Positions 32,871 through 40,165 of a stretch of DNA of 64,000 nt are shown piece after piece; position 1 is the first letter of the stretch; each line of letters begins with the position of its first letter. Source of the stretch: Bacteroidales bacterium (lineage in GTDB: Bacteria > Bacteroidota > Bacteroidia > Bacteroidales > UBA932). The stretch lies in assembly GCA_017620335.1 (NCBI GenBank), contig JAFZQO010000030.1, positions 40,745 through 104,744 on the forward strand, read 5' to 3'. The notes under the pieces were generated by a model. It searched no databases, was not told the DNA's origin, and saw nothing but the letters and a program-made list of their open reading frames with translations. The position numbers and the translations under genes were made by a program.

Positions 32871-34001
32871 TTACAGTCTTCTGGTAACTTTACGCACGGC
32901 TTCCTCCTTCCACGAGGCGAAGTCGCCGGCTTCTATGTGCAAGCGCGCCTGCCGGACCAGGTCGAGGTAGAACGCGAGGTTGTGCTCAGTGGCTATCATC
33001 CCGGCGAACATCTCCTTCGCGACGAACAGGTGGCGCAGGTAAGCCTTGGTATATGTATGGTCAACAAATGACGTACCGCAGGGGTCGAGTTCCGAGAAAT
33101 CCTCCGCCCACTTGGCGTTGCGCATGTTCATGACGCCCTCCCAGGTGAAGAGCATGCCGTTGCGCCCGTTGCGCGTGGGCATGACGCAGTCGAACATGTC
33201 CACTCCCCTGGCTATCCCCTCCAGGATGTTGGCCGGGGTGCCGACCCCCATGAGGTAGCGCGGACGGTCCTTGGGAAGGATGGGGTCCACCACCTCGAGC
33301 ATCTCGTACATCTTCTCGGTGGGCTCGCCGACGGCAAGGCCGCCTATGGCATAGCCGTCGGCGTCGAACTGCAGGGCGTGCTCCACCGCCCTGCGCCGCA
33401 GGTCGGAATACACGCAGCCCTGCACGATCGGGAAGAAGCTCTGTGAATGGCCGTAGAGCGGCTCCGTCTCGCGGAAACGCTTCGCAAAGCGCTCCAGCCA
33501 CGACTGGGTGAGCCTGAGGGACTTCTCCGCATATCTGTAATCGGCGTCGCCGGGACAGCACTCGTCGAGCGCCATCATGATGTCGGCGCCGATGATGCGC
33601 TGGGTGTCGACGTTGTTCTCGGGCGTGAAGGTATGGCGCGAGCCGTCGATGTGCGAGGAGAAGGTGCAGCCGTCGGGAGTGAGCTTGCGGATGGGGCTCA
33701 GGGAGAACACCTGGAAGCCGCCGCTGTCCGTGAGGATGGGCCTGTCCCACGACTCGAACTTATGGAGGCCGCCGGCGGCGCGGAGCGTGCCGAGACCGGG
33801 CCTGAGGTACAGGTGGTAGGTGTTGCCCAGTATGATCTCAGCGCCGATGTCCTCCTTCAACTCCTTGTGGTACACACCCTTGACGGAACCGAGGGTCCCG
33901 ACGGGCATGAAGATGGGAGTATGGATGTCGCCGTGGTCCGTGCTTATCAATCCGCAGCGGGCGGATGAGCAGGGGTCGGTGGCGGTCAGGACAAATTTCA
34001 T
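32871..34001 (-). CDS. tgt: queuine tRNA-ribosyltransferase
   Basis: A 376-residue TGT that exchanges guanine 34 for preQ1 in GUN-anticodon tRNAs. The nucleophile-region TDSGGFQVFSLS (general base D92), GVGTPANILEGIARGVDMFDCVMPTRNGRNG and the TIM-barrel core are intact. Odd point: the zinc site CxCxxC...H of E. coli TGT is not present; the segment reads LDPCGTSFVDHTYTKAYLRHL with a single Cys. I recall the same loss in other Bacteroidetes enzymes but cannot check. The start at 34001 is preferred over an ATG three codons upstream. First gene of the run to murF. Confidence 0.94.
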   Translation of the reverse strand: MKFVLTATDPCSSARCGLISTDHGDIHTPIFMPVGTLGSVKGVYHKELKEDIGAEIILGNTYHLYLRPGLGTLRAAGGLHKFESWDRPILTDSGGFQVFSLSPIRKLTPDGCTFSSHIDGSRHTFTPENNVDTQRIIGADIMMALDECCPGDADYRYAEKSLRLTQSWLERFAKRFRETEPLYGHSQSFFPIVQGCVYSDLRRRAVEHALQFDADGYAIGGLAVGEPTEKMYEMLEVVDPILPKDRPRYLMGVGTPANILEGIARGVDMFDCVMPTRNGRNGMLFTWEGVMNMRNAKWAEDFSELDPCGTSFVDHTYTKAYLRHLFVAKEMFAGMIATEHNLAFYLDLVRQARLHIEAGDFASWKEEAVRKVTRRL

Positions 34002-34023
34002 CAGGCGCATGAATTTTAACCTT

Positions 34024-34061
34024 CAAAGATAGTAAAAACTGCGCAATTTCTCCTATTTTTG
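34024..34061. promoter_or_regulatory. divergent -7 elements between tgt and the MFS gene
   Basis: Leftward TATCTTTG (34031-34024) lies 22 bases before the tgt ATG, and rightward TATTTTTG (34054-34061) lies 42 bases before the transporter ATG. Both fit TAnnTTTG fully; convincing -33 boxes are not seen. The two back-to-back elements are 22 bases apart. Confidence 0.5.
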
Positions 34062-34103
34062 CAGAACACACCGGAACGAAACAAACATATAACCGTTTTC
34101 CAT

Positions 34104-35381
34104 ATGAAAAATCAGAACATCAGCCTGAGGCTGATCATCATGAATTTCCTGGAGTTCGCAGCCTGGGGCGCATACCTCACTTCGATGGGCAGCTTCCTGG
34201 CCCGCAGCGGCTTCGGCACCCAGATCTGGCTCTTCTTCGCCACCCAGGGCTTCGTCTCCATCTTCATGCCCGCCCTGATGGGCATCGTCGCTGACAAATG
34301 GATACCCGCCCAGAAGGTCCTGTCCATCTGCCAGGGCGTCGCCGGACTCTCCATGCTGGCGGCGGGATGGTATGCCATGAGCGCCGGAGACAGCATCCAG
34401 TTCGGTCCCTTCTACGCGCTCTACACGATAAGCATCGCGTTCTTCATGCCGACCATCGCCATATCCAACTCCGTGGCTTACAACGCATTGGAGAGGGCCG
34501 GCAAGGACCCGGTCAAAGCCTTCCCCCCCATCCGCGTCTTCGGCACCGTGGGCTTCATCCTCACGATGCTCTTCGTCAATTTCGTCAAGGGCGCCGACGG
34601 GGTGCAGTTCCAGCACACTTATAACCAGTTCTTCGTCTCCGGCATCATCAGCCTCCTGCTCTGCGGCTATGCACTGACGCTCCCCAACTGCCCCTGCAAG
34701 CCCAAGTCAGAGGGCACCCAGTCCTTCGCGGAGGCCACTGGCCTCAACGCCTTCCGCCTCTTCAAGGACCGCCAGTTCGCAGTGTTCTTCATCTTCTCCA
34801 TGCTGCTCGGCGCCTCCCTCCAGGTCACCAACGGCTATGCCAACACCTTCATAACCTCCTTCAAGGACAATCCCGCGTTCGCCAACGCCTGGGGCGCCAA
34901 CAACGCCAACGCCCTGATCTCCCTCAGCCAGGTCTCCGAGACGCTCTGCATCCTGCTCATCCCGTTCTTCATGAAGAAGTTCGGCATCAAGAAGGTGATG
35001 CTCATCGCCATGTTCGCATGGGTGTTCCGCTTCGGCTTCTTCGGAGCCGGCAACCCCGGCGGCGGAGTATGGATGTTCGTCCTCAGCTGCATCGTCTACG
35101 GCGTGGCCTTCGACTTCTTCAACATCTCCGGCTCGCTCTTCGTCAACGAGAACACCGACAAGAGCATACGCTCCAGCGCCCAGGGACTGTTCATGCTCAT
35201 GACCAACGGCCTCGGCGCCTCCATCGGCACATGGGCCGCCGGCCGCGTCGTCAACCACTTCGTCTACAACGCCGCCGAGCCTTCCTGGAGCACCGCCTGG
35301 TACATCTTCGCGGCCTACGCCTGCCTCGTGGGCATACTCTTCGCCATCCTCTTCAAGGACCCGCAGAAGAAAGCCGCCTAG
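34104..35381 (+). CDS. nucleoside:proton symporter-type MFS transporter
   Basis: A 425-residue, 12-helix transporter of the nucleoside:H+ symporter (NupG/XapB) family. It opens with SLRLIIMNFLEFAAWGAYLTSMGSFL and FFATQGFVSIFMPALMGIVADKW, hallmarks of that family. It should import nucleosides across the inner membrane. Upstream in-frame starts (TTG at 34059) are inside the promoter -7 box and are rejected. The end overlaps the convergent zinc-ribbon gene by four bases. Confidence 0.92.
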   Translation: MKNQNISLRLIIMNFLEFAAWGAYLTSMGSFLARSGFGTQIWLFFATQGFVSIFMPALMGIVADKWIPAQKVLSICQGVAGLSMLAAGWYAMSAGDSIQFGPFYALYTISIAFFMPTIAISNSVAYNALERAGKDPVKAFPPIRVFGTVGFILTMLFVNFVKGADGVQFQHTYNQFFVSGIISLLLCGYALTLPNCPCKPKSEGTQSFAEATGLNAFRLFKDRQFAVFFIFSMLLGASLQVTNGYANTFITSFKDNPAFANAWGANNANALISLSQVSETLCILLIPFFMKKFGIKKVMLIAMFAWVFRFGFFGAGNPGGGVWMFVLSCIVYGVAFDFFNISGSLFVNENTDKSIRSSAQGLFMLMTNGLGASIGTWAAGRVVNHFVYNAAEPSWSTAWYIFAAYACLVGILFAILFKDPQKKAA

Positions 35382-35758
35382 TCCGTCTGCTGCACCCTCT
35401 CTATCTTGAAAACCCTCGAGGAAGAGCAGCAGTACTTGATATCGAAAACACTGTATTCGTCGTGACCTCCGACCTTGTGGTAGGAGGTCACGAATTCTTT
35501 ATTGAATCCCATTAGGGCCAGGTCTCCGAGGCTGATGGAATGTATGTCCAGCCTCAGCAGCTTTTCCAGCACCGAGTAGTTGCGGTCCAGGATGCCCATT
35601 ATCCTCAGGCGTATAGTGCGCGAATAATGGTGCCTGCGGTTGTGGTAGGTATTCTTGCATTCCTCGCTGCAGAACTTCCGGCCCTTCCTTCCGTAAACGA
35701 TCTCGTCCCCGCATTCCAGGCAAACAGGCCGGCCAGGGGTAGTTTCCCGATATTCCAT
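35378..35758 (-). CDS. small zinc-ribbon protein of unknown function
   Basis: A 126-residue basic protein. A zinc ribbon is visible near the N-terminus: C13 and C16 (CLECG) with C30 and C34 (CSEEC), followed by a basic His/Arg stretch and a C-terminal domain with a further CC pair (residues 110-111). I do not recognise a named family; the plan suggests nucleic-acid or protein binding. The frame is open upstream to 35833 but the ATG at 35758, giving MEYRETTPGRPVCLECG, is the better start. Confidence 0.75.
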   Translation of the reverse strand: MEYRETTPGRPVCLECGDEIVYGRKGRKFCSEECKNTYHNRRHHYSRTIRLRIMGILDRNYSVLEKLLRLDIHSISLGDLALMGFNKEFVTSYHKVGGHDEYSVFDIKYCCSSSRVFKIERVQQTD

Positions 35759-35929
35759 AGCTTCGTTCCATAGTTTGCGCCTCAAATATGCGCAGCACTC
35801 CGTCGGAATACAAGGAACTGACAAAAAGATCATGGTGGTTTTTCTGTTTTTTTCGGCCTCCCGTAAACATACAAAAAGATAAAGCCATAAAAAAAGCGAA
35901 GAAACCCCCTTCCGTTTTTTTATGTTCCA

Positions 35930-35959
35930 TTGTTCGGGGCGCAGGAACGCCTTACTTTG
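35930..35959 (+). promoter_or_regulatory. probable promoter of the SSB-like/fimbrial operon
   Basis: TTG at 35930-35932, a 19-base spacer and TTACTTTG at 35952-35959, one mismatch from TAnnTTTG. Transcription from it would begin near 35966, about 56 bases before the SSB-like ATG at 36022. The 263 bases between 35759 and 36021 hold no convincing gene. No flanking inverted repeats that would suggest an invertible promoter were seen. Confidence 0.55.
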
Positions 35960-36021
35960 TCACGGCCGGAAACGCTGGCGGTCAGCGCCGCTCCTGGCCA
36001 CGAACCATCAAACTCAAACTT

Positions 36022-36372
36022 ATGGAACAGCTGAACAAGATTGAAATCCGTGGGAACGTCGGGACAATCCGGCTCCAGGTTGTAGGTAACACCCGTGTGG
36101 CCAAGATCTCCGTCGCCACGAACTATGTGTACAAGGGACGGGACGGAGATCCGGTCATCGAGACCACCTGGCATTACGTGAGCGCATGGGAGGGAAAGAA
36201 CATACCGGACCTCTCGACGATACACAAGGGTGACAAGATTTACGTAGCCGGACGTCTGAGGAGCCAGCGCTATACCGCTGCCGACGGCACTGAGAGGACG
36301 GCATACGACGTTCTCGCCTCAAGGCTCAACGTCATCGAGTCGGACGAATCCCTCCAATACGAGTTCCTATGA
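36022..36372 (+). CDS. SSB-like single-strand DNA-binding protein, short form
   Basis: A 116-residue protein with one OB-fold of SSB type: NKIEIRGNVGTIRLQ at the start, TTWHYVSAWEGKNIPDLSTIHKGDKIYVAGRLRSQRY in the middle. It lacks the disordered tail and acidic DDDIPF-like tip of a housekeeping SSB, ending instead in YEFL, so it is not the main replicative SSB. Its stop overlaps the start of the OmpA-like lipoprotein (ATGA), tying it to the fimbrial genes. The frame is open back to 35788, but that region holds the promoter. Confidence 0.86.
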   Translation: MEQLNKIEIRGNVGTIRLQVVGNTRVAKISVATNYVYKGRDGDPVIETTWHYVSAWEGKNIPDLSTIHKGDKIYVAGRLRSQRYTAADGTERTAYDVLASRLNVIESDESLQYEFL

Positions 36373-38321
36373 CCGCCTGCAGATACCTGGTCTTGGCCGT
36401 GGCGGCCGCCGCGGTCCTGTCCTGTTCCACGCAGTCCAAGCTCAGGAGCGTGAGGAAGGGACCGTCGGCCTCGCTCGCGCTGGCGAGGGAGGAGCGCCTG
36501 CCGGAGGTGTCCCGCGAAGGCCTGACGGCACACCGGGACACGCTCCGGGTGCAGGCTCCTGACGGCCGCGAGATGATCATCATGAAAGCAGTGCGCAACG
36601 AGGACGGAGAGATGGTGGCCACTGACGTGATCGACGCGGCCGTCGTCACCGCCCGCTTCCGCAACGTCGCGGAACGCCACGGCAAGGTCGACCTGCGCTT
36701 CCTCGTAACGGTCCCCTCCTCCATGCTGGACAGCAGGTGGCAGCTGCGCCTGACGCCGGCGATGAACGTGCTCGGCAAGGACGTGATCCTCGAACCGGTA
36801 CTCATCACCGGCAAGGATTACCGCAAGGCGCAGCTGCGCGGCTACCAGCAGTACGAACGCTTCATCCGCTCCATCATCACGGACACCACAAGGTTCATAC
36901 GCCAGCACGAGCTCGAGGTTTTCCTTCATAGGAACATCCCGGAGCTCTACGGCCTCAAGACCGATACCACATACGTCTCCGACGAGCGTTTCGCATCCAT
37001 CTACGGGGTGACGCAGCGGGAGGCTGTAGAGCACTATACGCGCATGCTGGCGGCGGCATACAACAGGCGGAAGATAGAAAGGAAGGACAGGATGTTCGAC
37101 CGATACGTCAGATTCCCGATAGTGACCGAAGGTCTTCGCCTGGACACTGTCATCGTCTCACCCTCCGGCGATTTCATATACGAATATGTTCAGACCGTCA
37201 ACACCTCCCCGGAACTCAGGAAGGTGGATGTCACGCTGTCCGGATCGATCTTCGAGGAGGAGCACGACCTTTACACCATCCCGTCCGCCGAACCCCTGAC
37301 ATTCTACATCAGTTCGCTTAGCACCCTCACCCAGGATGAGGAGAGATACCTCACCCAGGTCATCGGCAGAAGGGTTACTGCCAACTCGACGTACTGGATC
37401 GACTTCGAGACGGGCAGGGCCGATATCAATCCTTCCCTCGGAGGGAACGCCGCCGAGATAGCACGCATCAAGAGCCACCTCGGAGACCTGCTGGAAAACA
37501 GGGAGTTCGACCTCGACTCGATCATCGTCACCGCCTCGTGCTCCCCCGAGGGGGAATACCGTTCCAACGCATCCCTTTCGGGAAGGAGGAGCACATCCGT
37601 ATCACAGTATTTCGACCGTTTCATAAGGCATTACCGCGACTCGCTGTCGCGGGAAGCCGGACTCTTCTACTCCATGGACGCCTCCTATGACGGGGGCCGG
37701 ACACCGGGAGGAAGTATCCCATTCGTTTCCAGGAACATACCCGAGAACTGGGACATGCTCGCCGAACTCGTCGCAACCGATCCGGAACTGGGAGACGGAG
37801 ACAGGGCGGACTTCCGGCTGAAGGCGGAAGTCCGCGACCCCGACGCCCGCGAGAGGGGCCTGGCCGCGACTGCATACTACCCCCGCCTGAGAACAGTCCT
37901 GTACCCCAGGCTGCGCACGGTCCGGTTCGACTTCCACCTTCACCGAAAAGGCATGGTCAAGGACACGGTCCACACCACTGTTCTCGATACGGCCTACATG
38001 CGAGGCGTCCAGGCCATACGCGACCGCGACTACCGCACCGCCGTCACCCTCCTCCGTCCATATGGCGATTACAACGCCGCCGTGGCGTTCTGTTGCATGG
38101 ATTACAACGAAAGCGCCCTCGACATACTGGGCAGGCTGGACAAGACGCCGGCGGTAAATTACCTGCTCGCCATCGTCCATGCCCGCAAGGGAGAGGACAG
38201 GGAAGCCGTCCAGGAATATCTCGCCGCCTGCGACCAGGACCCTTCCTATATCCACAGGGGCAATCTCGACCCGGAGATCAGCGGGCTCATCAGCCGGTAC
38301 GGCCTCAACCCGGACATTTGA
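36369..38321 (+). CDS. OmpA-like outer-membrane lipoprotein with TPR-like tail
   Basis: A 650-residue lipoprotein (lipobox AVLSC, Cys19). The N-terminal 330 residues are mixed alpha/beta and not recognised; an OmpA-like peptidoglycan-binding domain follows at about 340-430 (YWIDFETGRADINPS, then IIVTASCSPEGEYRSNASLSGRRS), and the C-terminus (about 550-640) is helical and TPR-like. Similar proteins accompany fimbrial operons in Bacteroides, where they may anchor the assembly to the wall. It follows the SSB-like gene with a four-base overlap and precedes the fimbrillin. Confidence 0.82.
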   Translation: MTACRYLVLAVAAAAVLSCSTQSKLRSVRKGPSASLALAREERLPEVSREGLTAHRDTLRVQAPDGREMIIMKAVRNEDGEMVATDVIDAAVVTARFRNVAERHGKVDLRFLVTVPSSMLDSRWQLRLTPAMNVLGKDVILEPVLITGKDYRKAQLRGYQQYERFIRSIITDTTRFIRQHELEVFLHRNIPELYGLKTDTTYVSDERFASIYGVTQREAVEHYTRMLAAAYNRRKIERKDRMFDRYVRFPIVTEGLRLDTVIVSPSGDFIYEYVQTVNTSPELRKVDVTLSGSIFEEEHDLYTIPSAEPLTFYISSLSTLTQDEERYLTQVIGRRVTANSTYWIDFETGRADINPSLGGNAAEIARIKSHLGDLLENREFDLDSIIVTASCSPEGEYRSNASLSGRRSTSVSQYFDRFIRHYRDSLSREAGLFYSMDASYDGGRTPGGSIPFVSRNIPENWDMLAELVATDPELGDGDRADFRLKAEVRDPDARERGLAATAYYPRLRTVLYPRLRTVRFDFHLHRKGMVKDTVHTTVLDTAYMRGVQAIRDRDYRTAVTLLRPYGDYNAAVAFCCMDYNESALDILGRLDKTPAVNYLLAIVHARKGEDREAVQEYLAACDQDPSYIHRGNLDPEISGLISRYGLNPDI

Positions 38322-38352
38322 TATTTACATATCCTTTTTAACAACTTTCATC

Positions 38353-39348
38353 ATGAAAAACAGTTTCCATTTTATCGCAGCCGCCATTCTGACAGTATTC
38401 GTGGCGGGGTGCACGGAGAAGCAGGGCGCCGAGACGCCCGCACATGGGTTCATACGCACGACTGTCAAGGTTACCGGCAGTCCCGTTACAAGGGCTACGG
38501 ACGTGACGATAGCCCAGGAGGAAGGGGTGAAGAGCCTCCAGCTGTTCGTCTTCGACGACAAAGGGACCAAAGAATACTACGTCAACGCTGGAGCCTCCCA
38601 GACTGGAGAGGTGGTCTCCAAGGAAGGGAAGAAAACGGTCGTGGCCGTGGTCAACGCACCCGACCTGGAAAGTATCGGGACACGTACGGCCCTGTTCACG
38701 AAAACAAGCCTGCTCTCGGACAATTCCCTCGGGGCCATGGTCATGACAGGAGAGGTCGAAGCTGTGCTTCAGGACGGAGGCAACCTCTCCATCCCGGTCA
38801 CACGCATCATCTCAAAAGTGATGATCAGGAAGATAACATCCGCATTCACCTCCTCTACCAATGCCTCCAAGGAGTTCAGGGTCAAATCCATATACCTGTT
38901 GAACGTAGCAGGCGACAATACTTATGCCGCCACGTCCGAGCCAACGATCTGGTACAACAAGCTCATGGACGGATACAATGACAGCGCCTGCATCTCTTTC
39001 CCCCTGCTCTCCGACTCTGTCAACACGACGATACCTTACAAGACGTCCTACACCAAGGAACACAGTTTCTACTGCTACCCCAACCTCATCAGCACAGAGT
39101 CCTTCGATTCCGTATGGTGCCCCCGCCACACGATGCTCGTAGTTGACGCGACGCTTGGCAGCGACCGGGTATACTACCCCATCGAACTGCCGGTCATCGG
39201 GCGCAACAAATGCATCATCATAGAGGAACTGGTCATCACCAAGAAAGGGTCGGACCAGCCGTACAAGCCGGTGCAGGAAGGCACGTGCGACGTCACGGTC
39301 CAAATCGTGCCATGGGATACCATACTTGATTACACCGAGACCATCTGA
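38353..39348 (+). CDS. FimA/Mfa1-type major fimbrillin
   Basis: A 331-residue lipoprotein-type fimbrial subunit. Lipobox FVAGC (Cys20), then a short propeptide and Arg47 in SPVTRATDV, where gingipain-like proteases cut FimA before polymerisation (in Porphyromonas FimA the cut is also after residue 46). The N-terminal beta domain includes VKSLQLFVFDDKG; the end, TVQIVPWDTILDY, looks like the donor strand of this pilus class. Translation start is the ATG at 38353; the open frame extends upstream into the OmpA-like gene but lacks a signal peptide there. Probably the shaft protein. Confidence 0.85.
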   Translation: MKNSFHFIAAAILTVFVAGCTEKQGAETPAHGFIRTTVKVTGSPVTRATDVTIAQEEGVKSLQLFVFDDKGTKEYYVNAGASQTGEVVSKEGKKTVVAVVNAPDLESIGTRTALFTKTSLLSDNSLGAMVMTGEVEAVLQDGGNLSIPVTRIISKVMIRKITSAFTSSTNASKEFRVKSIYLLNVAGDNTYAATSEPTIWYNKLMDGYNDSACISFPLLSDSVNTTIPYKTSYTKEHSFYCYPNLISTESFDSVWCPRHTMLVVDATLGSDRVYYPIELPVIGRNKCIIIEELVITKKGSDQPYKPVQEGTCDVTVQIVPWDTILDYTETI

Positions 39349-39366
39349 AACAGTGACGCAAGGGAC

Positions 39367-40155
39367 ATGAAAGCCTTGAGACTCATAGTGCCGGCGCTGC
39401 TCTGCGCGGCCATGGCCTCCTGCACCGTCAAAGAGGACAGGGGGCCCTGTCCCTGCATCCTGGACATTTACCTGGATAACAGCGGGGACTTCTCCGACAG
39501 GCTTACTGTCTCAGGATGGGACAGCCGCTCCGAAAGGCTTTTCCTCGACAGGATCGCCCCTGAACAATTCCCGGACGCCTATTCCAAGAAAGTTGGAAAG
39601 GGCTTCATGCACATCAGCGCTTACTGCGGCAACGATGGCATGTCCTTGAAGGGTGACAAGCTGGTCATTCCCGAAGGCAAGCCGTGCGACCCCGTCTGGG
39701 CATATAGGGGCGACACCGTCAACGCGACGGGAGAGTCGGCCGAGGACCACATCATCCTCCACAAGCAGCATGCGTTGATCCATGTGAAGGTGGGCGTCGC
39801 CGGAATCATGGGCACCGACGTCGTCCTTCGCGCGAAAGGCACATCCAACGGCTTCGACATTTCGTCACTCGAGCCGTCGCACGGGGACTTCCACTGCTTC
39901 GCATCGCTGGACAGCGACATGAATTACCTGGTCTGCGTCCCGCGGCAATACGATGATTCCCTGGAGCTGGAAGTGTTCATCGACGGCGTGCTTTCACGAA
40001 CCGTCAAGGCCGGCGAACTCATAGCCAATTCCGGCTATTCCTGGGACCGGGAAGACCTGGATGACATCTATCTGTCACTGAACCTGTTCAATCCCGGACA
40101 GGCTTCACTGGGAATCAGCGACTGGGACACCGAAGCCCAAACCTTTAAGTTATAA
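39367..40155 (+). CDS. FimB/Mfa2-like fimbrial anchor lipoprotein
   Basis: A 262-residue lipoprotein (AMASC, Cys19) with the family opening VKEDRGPCPCILDIYLD. FimB and Mfa2 sit at the base of type V pili, set fibre length and fix it to the outer membrane. A terminal two-domain beta plan is suggested by LHKQHALIHVKVGVAGI and DIYLSLNLFNPGQASLGI. It follows the fimbrillin by 18 bases and precedes the large putative tip protein by 10. Confidence 0.87.
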   Translation: MKALRLIVPALLCAAMASCTVKEDRGPCPCILDIYLDNSGDFSDRLTVSGWDSRSERLFLDRIAPEQFPDAYSKKVGKGFMHISAYCGNDGMSLKGDKLVIPEGKPCDPVWAYRGDTVNATGESAEDHIILHKQHALIHVKVGVAGIMGTDVVLRAKGTSNGFDISSLEPSHGDFHCFASLDSDMNYLVCVPRQYDDSLELEVFIDGVLSRTVKAGELIANSGYSWDREDLDDIYLSLNLFNPGQASLGISDWDTEAQTFKL

Positions 40156-40165
40156 CAGCATTGCA

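Noticed and set aside
35759-36021. Invertible promoter controlling the fimbrial operon
   Set aside because: No flanking inverted repeats around the predicted promoter and no invertase gene nearby.
35788-36021. N-terminal extension of the SSB-like protein
   Set aside because: It includes the predicted promoter and low-complexity sequence, and the OB fold starts at the ATG at 36022.
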